A stretch of DNA of 64,000 nt from Parvibaculum sp. Lineage in GTDB: Bacteria > Pseudomonadota > Alphaproteobacteria > Parvibaculales > Parvibaculaceae. The position numbers and the translations under genes were made by a program. This document shows, one piece after another, positions 56,923 to 64,000 of the stretch (position 1 is the first letter of the stretch; each line of letters begins with the position of its first letter). Below the pieces are notes generated by a model. It made no database searches. It was not told the DNA's origin and saw only the letters and a list, made by a program, of their open reading frames with translations. The DNA is taken from NCBI GenBank assembly GCA_030649335.1, contig JAUSLL010000003.1, forward strand, positions 1-64,000. The letters are read 5' to 3'.

Positions 56923-56949
56923 GGGAGGCTTTTTCAAGCCTCCCTTTTT
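56923..56949. terminator. bidirectional terminator (GGGAGGCTT family)
   Basis: AAAAAAGGGAGGCTT-TTTC-AAGCCTCCCTTTTT between the convergent desaturase and ferredoxin genes; the fourth copy of the hairpin in 3.6 kb. Confidence 0.93.
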
Positions 56950-56973
56950 CCTGTCCGGCGTCTCCCGATGCCG

Positions 56974-57297
56974 TCAGTGCTGCTTCTCCGGCAGCTTTAG
57001 AACCAGTCCGTCGAGTTCGTCTGTGACTTTGATCTGGCAGGCAAGGCGGCTTGTTTCGCGCACATCTTCGGCAAAATCGAGCATGTCTTTCTCCATGCCG
57101 TCGGCTGCCGTGCCTGTCTTTGCGATCCAGGCTGGATCGACATAGACGTGGCAGGTTGCGCAAGCCGCCGCGCCGCCGCAGTCGCCGTCAATGCCCGGTA
57201 CAGCGTTTCTCACCGCTGCTTCCATGGCGGAAATACCGCTATCGACGGTGACAGAGAGGACCTGTCCGTCCGGTTCGACATAGTTGATTGTTGGCAT
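56974..57297 (-). CDS. 2Fe-2S ferredoxin (adrenodoxin/putidaredoxin type)
   Basis: A 107-residue electron carrier. The cluster cysteines are Cys40, Cys46, Cys49 and Cys87, with the C-G-G-A-A-A-C-A-T-C spacing of P450-type [2Fe-2S] ferredoxins and a closing [21 protein letters not shown]. It starts 24 bases after the P450 gene, so it is the probable redox partner. No ferredoxin reductase gene is in the window. Confidence 0.92.
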   Translation of the reverse strand: MPTINYVEPDGQVLSVTVDSGISAMEAAVRNAVPGIDGDCGGAAACATCHVYVDPAWIAKTGTAADGMEKDMLDFAEDVRETSRLACQIKVTDELDGLVLKLPEKQH

Positions 57298-57321
57298 TTT
57301 TTGTTTCTCCAGTCGTTTCGT

Positions 57322-58575
57322 TCAGACGTGCAGCTTCACCGGCATATAATTATAGCCGCGCACGAAATTGGAGCGCACGCGTTCGGGTTCCTGCATGACT
57401 TCGATATGCGAGAAGCGCGCGAGGATTTCTTCCCAGAGAATTTTCAACTGCATTTCCGCGAGGCGATTGCCGACGCAGCGGTGGACGCCGAAGCCGAAGG
57501 ACAGATGCTGGCGCGGCCTTGCGCGGTCGATGATCAGCTCTTCAGGCCGTTCGATCACTTCTTCGTCGCGGTTGCCCGACAGATACCACATGACGACCTT
57601 GTCACCTTTTTTGATCATCTTGCCGCCAACCTCGTGGTCAGCGAGCGCTGTGCGGCGCATATGGGCGAGCGGTGTCTGCCAGCGGATCACTTCAGGCACC
57701 ATCGTTTCGATGAGTGCGTGATTGGCTTTCAGCTTTTCAAATTCTGCCGGAAAGCGGTTGAGCGCCAGCACACTGCCGGTCATCGAGTTGCGCGTTGTGT
57801 CATTGCCGCCAACAATCAGCAGCAGAATGTTGCCGAGGAATTCTGCCGGCGGCATGTTCCGCGTCGTGGGCGAATGGGCGAGCATGGAAATGAGGTCATT
57901 GCCCGGCTCTTTTGCGTTCACGCGCTGGTTCCACAGCGTCATGAACGAGTCCGCACATTCTTGCAGTTCTTTGGTGCGCTGTTCCCAGCTGTCGATGATG
58001 CCGCTGCCGGGTTCGGCTGTTGTCACATCGGACCAGCGCGTCAGCTTGCGGCGTTCCTCGAAGGGAAAGTCAAAGAGGGTTGCAAGCATTTGCGTGGTCA
58101 GTTCGATGGAGACGTTGTCCACCCAGTCGAAAGTCTCGCCGACCGGCAGACCGTCGAGAATTTTCTGCATCCGCTCACGGATCGTTTTTTCAAGCACCAT
58201 CAGATTGCTCGGTGCGACGATGGGGCTTACGACCTTGCGCTGGGCGTCATGGTCGGGCGGGTCCATCGTGATGAAGCTGCGCAGCGGCAGGCCATCACTT
58301 TTCACATTGTTGTCGTCAATGGTAATGCCGCCCACTCCGGCTTCCGACGAGAAGACCTTGTGGTTCGTATCGACGGCCATGATGTCGTTATATTTGGTGA
58401 TCGACCAATAGGGACCATAGGCACTGTCGGCGCAGTAGTGGACCGGGTCTTCCTTGCGCAATCTGGCAAAATGTTCGCCCACAGTGTCATCTACGAAGAG
58501 ATCAGGATTACTCACATTGATTTTGCTCAGCGGTATCGCATTGGCAGCCGAAGCTTCCATTGTTGCAGCACCCAT
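57322..58575 (-). CDS. cytochrome P450, CYP153-type alkane hydroxylase
   Basis: A 417-residue soluble P450. Heme ligand Cys367 is in [12 protein letters not shown], the oxygen-activating I-helix is [12 protein letters not shown], and the K-helix ExxR lies in PEVIRWQTP. The N-terminal [32 protein letters not shown] and GGITIDD stretches, and the [14 protein letters not shown] following the heme site, are those I recall for CYP153, which hydroxylates the terminal carbon of medium-chain alkanes. The adjacent ferredoxin supports this. Subfamily and substrate are not fixed by sequence alone. Confidence 0.85.
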   Translation of the reverse strand: MGAATMEASAANAIPLSKINVSNPDLFVDDTVGEHFARLRKEDPVHYCADSAYGPYWSITKYNDIMAVDTNHKVFSSEAGVGGITIDDNNVKSDGLPLRSFITMDPPDHDAQRKVVSPIVAPSNLMVLEKTIRERMQKILDGLPVGETFDWVDNVSIELTTQMLATLFDFPFEERRKLTRWSDVTTAEPGSGIIDSWEQRTKELQECADSFMTLWNQRVNAKEPGNDLISMLAHSPTTRNMPPAEFLGNILLLIVGGNDTTRNSMTGSVLALNRFPAEFEKLKANHALIETMVPEVIRWQTPLAHMRRTALADHEVGGKMIKKGDKVVMWYLSGNRDEEVIERPEELIIDRARPRQHLSFGFGVHRCVGNRLAEMQLKILWEEILARFSHIEVMQEPERVRSNFVRGYNYMPVKLHV

Positions 58576-58636
58576 CGGTCCCTCCTGTTTTTTTGCGTAG
58601 TTCTAGTCCATATCATCGGGACATCTGGTAGGGATT

Positions 58637-58657
58637 GTCAATCTAGGTCCAATTGAC
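58637..58657. promoter_or_regulatory. inverted repeat in the P450-folP divergent region
   Basis: GTCAAT-N9-ATTGAC lies 62 bases before the P450 start and 106 bases before folP. It could be an operator for either. The GTCAAT arm differs from the TTATAAGT arm of the nearby TetR operator, so it is not an obvious target of that regulator. Confidence 0.3.
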
Positions 58658-58762
58658 TTACGGCTTGAATGAACCCTATTTCGCGCCACTACTTGTAATT
58701 TGCAGGCATATGGCCCGATTGCGCCCTTGCGCCTGCCCATGCGCCCCGTGCTAGAAGCCCCC

Positions 58763-59578
58763 ATGACCCATCCGCTTACCATTTTCGGCATCGTCAACAT
58801 CACCTCGGATAGCTTTTCCGACGGTGGCAAATATCTCGCGCCCGATGCCGCCATTGCGCAGGCGCGCAAGCTGATGGCCGACGGGGCAAACGCGATCGAC
58901 CTCGGCCCCGCGTCGAGCAATCCCGATGCAGCGCCCGTTTCGCCGGAAACCGAAATCGCGCGCATCGCGCCCGTGCTTGACGCGTTGCAGGCTGACGGCA
59001 TCCCCGTGTCGCTTGACAGCTATCAGCCCGCGACGCAGGCCTACGGTCTGTCGCGCGGTGTCGCTTATCTCAATGACATTCGCGGCTTTCCCGACGCAGC
59101 GATCTATCCGCAACTTGCGAAGTCGGCGGCGCGTCTTGTCGTTATGCATTCGGTGCAAAACGGACAGGCCGACCGGCGCGAGGCTCCGGCGGGTGACATC
59201 ATGGATCACATCGGTTCGTTTTTTGAGGCACGCATCGCGGCGCTGACGGACGCCGGCATTAAGCGTAGCCGTCTCATCCTTGATCCCGGCATGGGGTTCT
59301 TTCTCGGGGCCGCGCCCGAAACCTCGCTCTCAGTGCTCGCCCGTTTCGATGAATTGCGCCTGCGCTTCGATTTACCGGTGTTTTTATCCGTCTCGCGCAA
59401 ATCCTTCCTGCGCGCGCTCACGGGCCGCGGGCCGGGTGAGGCGGGGGCGGCAACGCTGGCTGCAGAGCTTGCGGCAGCGGCCTCTGGTGCCGATTTTATC
59501 CGCACTCACGAGCCGCGCCCCTTGCGCGACGGGCTCGCGGTTCTGGCTGCACTGAAAGAAACCGCAAGAATTCGTTAA
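58763..59578 (+). CDS. folP: dihydropteroate synthase, Sul-type
   Basis: A 271-residue TIM-barrel enzyme that joins p-aminobenzoate to the pterin diphosphate in folate synthesis. Unusually it follows the plasmid sulfonamide-resistance enzymes rather than ordinary FolP: FGIVNITSDSFSDGG (8-22), IDLGPASSNPDAAPVSPETEIARIAPVLDAL (45-75), YLNDIRGFPDAAIYP (102-116), LVVMHSVQ, LILDPGMGFFLGAAPETSL (171-189), LSVSRKSFLRA (208-218) and GADFIRTH. Sul1, from memory, has DPGMGFFLSPAPETSL and YLNDIQGFPDPALYP at these places; E. coli FolP has DPGFGFGK. ATG at 58763 is used. It precedes glmM. Confidence 0.92.
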   Translation: MTHPLTIFGIVNITSDSFSDGGKYLAPDAAIAQARKLMADGANAIDLGPASSNPDAAPVSPETEIARIAPVLDALQADGIPVSLDSYQPATQAYGLSRGVAYLNDIRGFPDAAIYPQLAKSAARLVVMHSVQNGQADRREAPAGDIMDHIGSFFEARIAALTDAGIKRSRLILDPGMGFFLGAAPETSLSVLARFDELRLRFDLPVFLSVSRKSFLRALTGRGPGEAGAATLAAELAAAASGADFIRTHEPRPLRDGLAVLAALKETARIR

Positions 59579-59664
59579 CTGCGTATTCGGGATATTTCTC
59601 TATATTCGCCTTTCAGCAGACATGCCCCCTTTGAGGGTGCACGGATCACAGGACATACGACTTT

Positions 59665-61011
59665 ATGGTGCGTAAATATTTCGGCACAGACGGTATTCGT
59701 GGCAAAGCCAACGAAGGCGCGATGACGGCGGAAACCGCGCTTCGCGTCGGCATGGCGGCTGGCCGCGTTTTTCGCCGTGGTGACCACCGCCATCGTGTCG
59801 TGATCGGCAAGGACACGCGCCTGTCGGGCTATATGCTCGAACCGGCGCTCACCGCAGGCTTCACGTCGATGGGCATGGATGTATTCCTCTTCGGCCCCTT
59901 GCCGACGCCCGCTGTCGCCATGCTCACGCGCTCGTTGCGCGCGGATCTTGGCGTCATGATCTCCGCTTCGCATAATTCCTTTCAGGACAATGGCATCAAG
60001 CTCTTCGGGCCGGACGGGTTCAAGCTGTCGGATGAGATCGAGTTTGAAATCGAACACCATATCGACAATGGCCTGTCTGATGATCTTGCGGGACCGCGCG
60101 ATCTTGGCCGCGCCAAACGCGTGGATGATGCGCAGGCGCGCTACATCGAGCATGTGAAACACAGTTTTCCGCGCGACCAGACGCTTGAAGGCCTGCGCAT
60201 TGTCATCGATTGCGCCAATGGCGCGGCCTACAAGGTTGCCCCCGCCGTGCTTTATGAATTGGGTGCAGATGTCGTCACGGTGGGAACGGAGCCCAATGGC
60301 TTCAACATCAATGATGATTGCGGTTCAACATCGCCGCAGCGCATGTGCGCTACCGTGCGCGAACGCCGCGCCGATATCGGCATCGCGCTTGACGGCGATG
60401 CTGACCGTCTCATCATCTGCGACGAGAACGGCACCATCATCGATGGCGACCAGATCATGGCGCTCATTGCGCGCTCGTGGAAAACCGCCGGCAAGCTGTC
60501 CGCCCCCGGCATCGTCTCGACCGTCATGTCAAACCTCGGCCTTGAGCGTTACCTCGGCTCGCTCGATCTTGAGCTTATCCGCACGCAGGTCGGCGACCGC
60601 TATGTCGTCGAACATATGCGCAACCATGGCTTCAACGTCGGCGGCGAACAGTCGGGCCATATTGTGCTGAAAGATTTTTCGACGACAGGCGACGGGCTCA
60701 TCGCCGCGCTACAAATTCTCGCGGTGCTGAAAGCCGAGGACAAACCAGTCTCCGAGCTTTGTCATTCGTTTGATCCGCTGCCGCAGCTCCTGAAGAACGT
60801 CCGCTTCAAACGCGGTGAACCGCTCAACGAGAAAGACGTGAAAGCCGCCATTGCCGAGGGTGAAAACCGCCTCGGCAAGTCGGGCCGCCTTGTCATCCGC
60901 AAATCCGGCACCGAGCCGCTGATCCGCGTGATGGGCGAGGGGGATGACGCCAAGCTTGTTAATGCTGTGGTGCGCGACATCTGCACCGCCATTGAGGCTC
61001 ACGCGGCCTAG
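59665..61011 (+). CDS. glmM: phosphoglucosamine mutase
   Basis: A 448-residue enzyme converting glucosamine-6-phosphate to glucosamine-1-phosphate for peptidoglycan and lipopolysaccharide. It has [14 protein letters not shown] at the start, the phosphoserine loop [23 protein letters not shown] (Ser near 102), the metal loop [18 protein letters not shown], the sugar-binding GGEQSGHIV and the phosphate-binding [15 protein letters not shown]. Length is normal and the gene is intact. It follows folP by 86 bases, the usual chromosomal order. Confidence 0.96.
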   Translation: MVRKYFGTDGIRGKANEGAMTAETALRVGMAAGRVFRRGDHRHRVVIGKDTRLSGYMLEPALTAGFTSMGMDVFLFGPLPTPAVAMLTRSLRADLGVMISASHNSFQDNGIKLFGPDGFKLSDEIEFEIEHHIDNGLSDDLAGPRDLGRAKRVDDAQARYIEHVKHSFPRDQTLEGLRIVIDCANGAAYKVAPAVLYELGADVVTVGTEPNGFNINDDCGSTSPQRMCATVRERRADIGIALDGDADRLIICDENGTIIDGDQIMALIARSWKTAGKLSAPGIVSTVMSNLGLERYLGSLDLELIRTQVGDRYVVEHMRNHGFNVGGEQSGHIVLKDFSTTGDGLIAALQILAVLKAEDKPVSELCHSFDPLPQLLKNVRFKRGEPLNEKDVKAAIAEGENRLGKSGRLVIRKSGTEPLIRVMGEGDDAKLVNAVVRDICTAIEAHAA

Positions 61012-61036
61012 AATAAAACCACATCTCTCTCTTCCA

Positions 61037-61090
61037 TCTCCCCCTGGTGGGGAGGTCAAAAAATCCTTTTTAGATTTTTTGGGTGGGGGG
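61037..61090. repeat. G/C-arm hairpin repeat with A/T core, copy 2
   Basis: CTCCCCCTGGTGGGGAGG, then TCAAAAAATC...GATTTTTTGG, then GTGGGGGG: same plan as the repeat at 32002-32057. Confidence 0.7.
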
Positions 61091-61169
61091 CACCGAAGTC
61101 CGTTATTCTCTGAATATCAATAAATACTCATCTCCGCCTCAAGGGCGAGAAATTCAGAGAACCAAGCCC

Positions 61170-62006
61170 GTGCAAGACCCCAATCTTATCCTCTCTCTTC
61201 GTGGCCGCGTGCTCATCGTGGCGGGCTCCGATAGCGGTGGCGGCGCAGGCATTCAGGCTGACATCAAAACTGTGACGGCGCTGGGCGGTTATGCGACGAC
61301 AGCGGTGACGGCCATTACCGTGCAGGACACGCTCGGTGTGCATGACATCCATGAAATCCCCCTCGACATTATTCAGGCTCAGATGCGCGTCGTGCTCGAC
61401 GACATCGGCACGGATGCGGTCAAGACCGGCATGTTGCATTCGATCGAAATCATCGAAATGGTGGCCGAGGAAATCTCAGAACGGGCGGCTGCCGCTATCC
61501 TCATCGTCGATCCTGTGATGGTTGCCAAGGGCGGTGCGGCGCTGTTGCAAGCCAATGCGATGGACGCCTATAAGCGCGCGCTGATGCCGCTTGCCGGTCT
61601 CATCACGCCCAATATTCCTGAGGCCGAAGCGCTCACGGGTCGCGTCATCACGACGCTCGATCAACAAAAAGCTGCGGCCGACGCGCTGCTTGGTCTTGGT
61701 TGCGACGCTGTGCTGCTCAAAGGCGGGCACATGCCGGGCACCACGATTTTCGATGTGCTGGCGACGCAGGACACAATTGAGGTCATGTCCGGCCCGCGCA
61801 TCGACACGCGCCACACGCATGGCACGGGCTGCACCTTGGCGTCAGCCATTGCCGCGCTCATGGCGCAGGGGGCGCCGTTGAGTGATGCTGTTGATATTGC
61901 GCGCGACTATGTGACGGAAGCCATCCGCACCGCGCCGGGTTTTGGCAAGGGCCATGGACCGCTTTATCACGCGCATACATTCCGGCCGGATGAAGAAGAA
62001 AACTAG
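61170..62006 (+). CDS. thiD: hydroxymethylpyrimidine/phosphomethylpyrimidine kinase
   Basis: A 278-residue ribokinase-fold enzyme that phosphorylates HMP twice for thiamine synthesis. It has RVLIVAGSDSGGGAGIQADIKTVTALGGYATTAVTAITVQDT at the start and VLLKGGHMPGTTIFDVL and RHTHGTGCTLASAIAALMAQG (catalytic region, GTGC anion hole and Cys). Start is GTG at 61170, with AGAGAACC upstream; the longer frame reaching 61083 runs through the repeat and is not used. It converges on the acetyltransferase gene, sharing 4 bases. Confidence 0.9.
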   Translation: MQDPNLILSLRGRVLIVAGSDSGGGAGIQADIKTVTALGGYATTAVTAITVQDTLGVHDIHEIPLDIIQAQMRVVLDDIGTDAVKTGMLHSIEIIEMVAEEISERAAAAILIVDPVMVAKGGAALLQANAMDAYKRALMPLAGLITPNIPEAEALTGRVITTLDQQKAAADALLGLGCDAVLLKGGHMPGTTIFDVLATQDTIEVMSGPRIDTRHTHGTGCTLASAIAALMAQGAPLSDAVDIARDYVTEAIRTAPGFGKGHGPLYHAHTFRPDEEEN

Positions 62007-62482
62007 AGACGCATTTCCATCAGCGGCAACATGCGGTCGGGGATTGAGACGGACGCCGCCTCACCGCACAGGCTGAAGCCCTGACGTGCGTAAAAGCCTG
62101 TGGCATTAGGATCGGATTCGACACTGATCTGTGTGATGCCGTGGCGGCAGGCATATTGCAGCAGATCATTGATGAGCAAATGACCGATGCCCGTGCCGAT
62201 GAACCGTGGACGGACGAATACATCGCCGATCTCCGCACGACCTACCCCGACGCTCAGCGAGGCAAAGCCCGCGACCTTGCCGTTTACTTCGGCCACGCGA
62301 ATACGTTCGCGCCAGATGCGGGCAACGGTGATGGTGAGTTCGTCGCGGCAGCGTTCCATGAAGGCGGCGTCATAGCCCCAATGGGCTTTGGCTTCGAGCG
62401 CGAGTTCGCTCAGCACCGGACCTTCGTCGGGCCATGCCGGACGCACAAAGACGCGTTTTTTCCGCGGTGAGATTGATCCCAT
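62003..62482 (-). CDS. GNAT family N-acetyltransferase
   Basis: A 159-residue acetyltransferase. Motif A reads IGDVFVRPRFIGTGIGHLLINDLLQYACRHGI with the R/Q-x-x-G-x-G/A pocket (RFIGTGIG), followed by ISVESDPNATGFYARQGFSLCGEA. The first strand VFVRPAWPDEGPVLSELALEAKAHWGYDAAFMERCRDELTI has the family's substrate-side pattern. A strong ribosome-binding site, GGAGGTGAC, stands before the ATG at 62482. The acceptor is unknown. Confidence 0.85.
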   Translation of the reverse strand: MGSISPRKKRVFVRPAWPDEGPVLSELALEAKAHWGYDAAFMERCRDELTITVARIWRERIRVAEVNGKVAGFASLSVGVGRAEIGDVFVRPRFIGTGIGHLLINDLLQYACRHGITQISVESDPNATGFYARQGFSLCGEAASVSIPDRMLPLMEMRL

Positions 62483-62496
62483 GTCACCTCCAAACA

Positions 62497-62522
62497 AAAA
62501 CCCTAACACAGGTAAGGGTTTC
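62497..62522 (-). terminator. terminator of the MocR-type gene
   Basis: On the minus strand, AAACCCT...AGGGTTTTT about 25 bases past the MocR stop, directly before the acetyltransferase gene. Confidence 0.7.
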
Positions 62523-62546
62523 CGGTGAGTCATGATTCGCCGGAAA

Positions 62547-63956
62547 CTAGGCCAGCGCTTGTGTCTCAATCGGTGTTTCTGCCATCAGGTCGCGGAGAAT
62601 GGTCAGGCCCTGTTCCAGTTTGGAGCGGTTTGTCGCCGCACCGAGGCAGAGCCGCACATGGCGCGACGCCTGATCGGGATGCCCGACCATGAAGTCTTCT
62701 CCTGTTGCGATGGCAACGCCGCGCAAGCGTGCTGCCTCCGCAAAAGCTGTTGCGCGCCAATGATCGGGCGGGGCGAGCCAGAGGTGCAGAGCCGCAGAGT
62801 TATATTGCCGTGGCGTCAGTTCAAAGACGCGGGCGGCGATTGCATTGCGCGCGGCGATTTCTGTTTTCTGTTTGGCCAGTAGCGCGTCTGCCGTGCCATT
62901 GGTGATGATGCGTGTGCCGAGGTCGGCCATCAGCGGCGGCAATGTTTGCCCCAACCCGTGCACAATGGCGCGTGTCCGGTCATAGCGGTCGCGCGGCGGC
63001 ACCAGATAGGCCACACGCAGGCCCGGCGCGACTGCTTTCGAGAGGCTGTTGATGTAATAGGTCTGGTCGGGAATGAGATGCGCGATCGGCAGCGGGCGCT
63101 CAGGCGTGAGGTTCGCATAAATATCATCCTCGATGACCGAAATTTGTTGTGCCGCAGCGACTTCGGCAATTGCTGCGCGGCGGGCGGCGCTCATCGTCGC
63201 CGTCGTCGGATTGTGCAGCGTCGGCACGGTGAATAGCGCCGTCACGCGCGAGCCGCGACAGGCGCGGGCGAGCGCCTCGGGGATCAGGCCTTCATGGTCG
63301 ATCTCGACCGGCACCACGCGGCGGCCGAGCATCAGCGCCTGCGCGGTGATCGCGTGATAGGTGAGGCTCTCGGTGAGAATGAGGTCGCCGGGTTCGGTGG
63401 CGGCGAGAATGGAGCCAAGGATCGCCTGCTGAGCGCCCGAACACAGGAGAATATTATCTGCTGACGGATGATAATCGCCGGTCGCGATCCATGCAGCGCC
63501 GCCTTCACGGTGATGCATCGCGCCGCCTGCGGGCAAATATCCAAACCGTGCCGCGCCACCTTCGGCAATCATCTGTGCCGTCTCATCGGCCATGCGCTGC
63601 GTCTGGCCGATCTCGGCGGGCAGGTTCGCTTTCATGCCTATGATGCCGTCGTCGGGCGCGTCCTGACCGCCGGGGGCGGAGAGGGCGGTGCGGCTATGAG
63701 GCGGGCCGAGGTGGACAAAGCTGCCGCGTCCCACTTCACTCGCGATATGCTGGCGCGCGGCGGCGAGCGCATAGGCGCGCGCCACGGTGCCGGTGGTGAC
63801 GGAAAGCGCAAAGGCCAGTTCGCGCATCGGCGGCAACTTTTCGCCTTCGCTCAACGCGCCCGATGTGATGGCGTCCGCAATCGTGTCGGCAATGGCGCGA
63901 TAGCGCGGGCCAGAGCGTGCGTCGATATTGATGAGGTCAGCCAGTTTCATTGTCAT
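62547..63956 (-). CDS. MocR-type GntR/aminotransferase transcriptional regulator
   Basis: A 469-residue fusion of a GntR winged helix (about 1-80: PRYRAIADTIADAITSGALSEGEKLPPMRELAFALSVTTGTVARAYALAAARQHI) and a fold-type I aminotransferase domain (about 100-469). The PLP lysine is in YYINSLSKAVAPGLRVAYLVPP and the aspartate in VIEDDIYANL. MocR proteins are PLP-binding regulators of amino-acid or vitamin genes. ATG is at 63956, with a second one two codons in. The promoter seems leaderless and carries a palindromic operator. Its target genes may lie beyond the window edge. Confidence 0.9.
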   Translation of the reverse strand: MTMKLADLINIDARSGPRYRAIADTIADAITSGALSEGEKLPPMRELAFALSVTTGTVARAYALAAARQHIASEVGRGSFVHLGPPHSRTALSAPGGQDAPDDGIIGMKANLPAEIGQTQRMADETAQMIAEGGAARFGYLPAGGAMHHREGGAAWIATGDYHPSADNILLCSGAQQAILGSILAATEPGDLILTESLTYHAITAQALMLGRRVVPVEIDHEGLIPEALARACRGSRVTALFTVPTLHNPTTATMSAARRAAIAEVAAAQQISVIEDDIYANLTPERPLPIAHLIPDQTYYINSLSKAVAPGLRVAYLVPPRDRYDRTRAIVHGLGQTLPPLMADLGTRIITNGTADALLAKQKTEIAARNAIAARVFELTPRQYNSAALHLWLAPPDHWRATAFAEAARLRGVAIATGEDFMVGHPDQASRHVRLCLGAATNRSKLEQGLTILRDLMAETPIETQALA

Positions 63957-63959
63957 GGT

Positions 63960-63977
63960 TACAATATAGAGATTGTA
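63960..63977. promoter_or_regulatory. palindromic operator at the MocR promoter
   Basis: TACAAT-N6-ATTGTA, a perfect 18-bp palindrome starting 4 bases before the ATG. It overlaps a TATATT -10-like sequence that ends six bases before the start codon, so the transcript would begin at or near the ATG. Confidence 0.6.
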
Positions 63978-64000
63978 TCTATTTTCGTCATGCCTAAATT

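Noticed and set aside
57148-58656. 502-codon plus-strand frame opposite the P450
   Set aside because: Antisense of CYP153-type P450 and ferredoxin; composition is Phe/His/Arg-rich with no domain.

Overview
This window is a gene-dense chromosomal segment of an alphaproteobacterium, most likely a member of the Rhodobiaceae/Parvibaculaceae part of the class. Supporting signs are lineage-typical genes (COQ9 family, the CtrA-proteolysis adaptor RcdA/DUF1465, the cell-cycle regulator TrcR/DUF1013, DUF1192, DUF4164, YdcH/DUF465 proteins), two CtrA-type boxes, 6S RNA between zapA and the 5-formyl-THF cyclo-ligase gene, and a Sul-type folP joined to glmM. I found no rRNA, tRNA, CRISPR, transposase, integrase or phage gene.

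Layout. 0-9 kb: rpsU, def-coq9, a PAS-like protein, purE-purK, an EthA-like Baeyer-Villiger monooxygenase behind a strong palindromic operator, a GGDEF diguanylate cyclase, two small YdcH-type proteins, a TIGR02444-type protein and ubiX. 9-19 kb: acyl-CoA and propionyl-CoA synthetases, a YgiQ radical SAM protein, trcR, a quinone oxidoreductase, DUF1192, a possible small RNA, rcdA and rpmE. 19-27 kb: an ABC exporter, a paraoxonase-like lactonase with its metal ligands intact, an ExbB/MotA-MotB-OmpA proton-channel module of unknown role, suhB, efp and thiE. 27-36 kb: tex, then the sugar-phosphate cluster tkt-gap-pgk-fba. 35.5-44 kb: DUF4164-zapA-6S RNA-fthC-YmdB phosphoesterase, an O-antigen ligase/glycosyltransferase pair, a strongly structured non-coding stretch with a CtrA box, then yebC-ruvC-ruvA-ruvB-ybgC. 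44-53 kb: tolQ-tolR-tolA-tolB-pal-cpoB-tilS-ftsH. 53.4-58.7 kb: an accessory block (aquaporin, extended SDR, TetR regulator, fatty-acid hydroxylase/sterol desaturase, 2Fe-2S ferredoxin, CYP153-type P450). 58.7-64 kb: folP-glmM, thiD, a GNAT acetyltransferase and a MocR-type regulator.

How it fits together. Most genes are housekeeping: purine, folate, thiamine and ubiquinone synthesis, triose metabolism, envelope constriction (Tol-Pal, ZapA), recombination (RuvABC) and proteolysis (FtsH). The CYP153/ferredoxin pair, Baeyer-Villiger enzyme, fatty-acid-type acyl-CoA ligase and propionyl-CoA synthetase would suit an organism that oxidises alkanes or other aliphatics; that link is inference. The most notable observation is that FolP resembles the sulfonamide-resistance enzymes Sul1/Sul2 more than ordinary DHPS and sits directly before glmM, the arrangement whose remnant accompanies mobile sul2. 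The second is that the ftsH-folP junction, contiguous in many proteobacteria, has been opened by the CYP153 block, whose genes end in near-identical terminator hairpins. Intergenic palindromic repeats of at least three families are scattered through the window.
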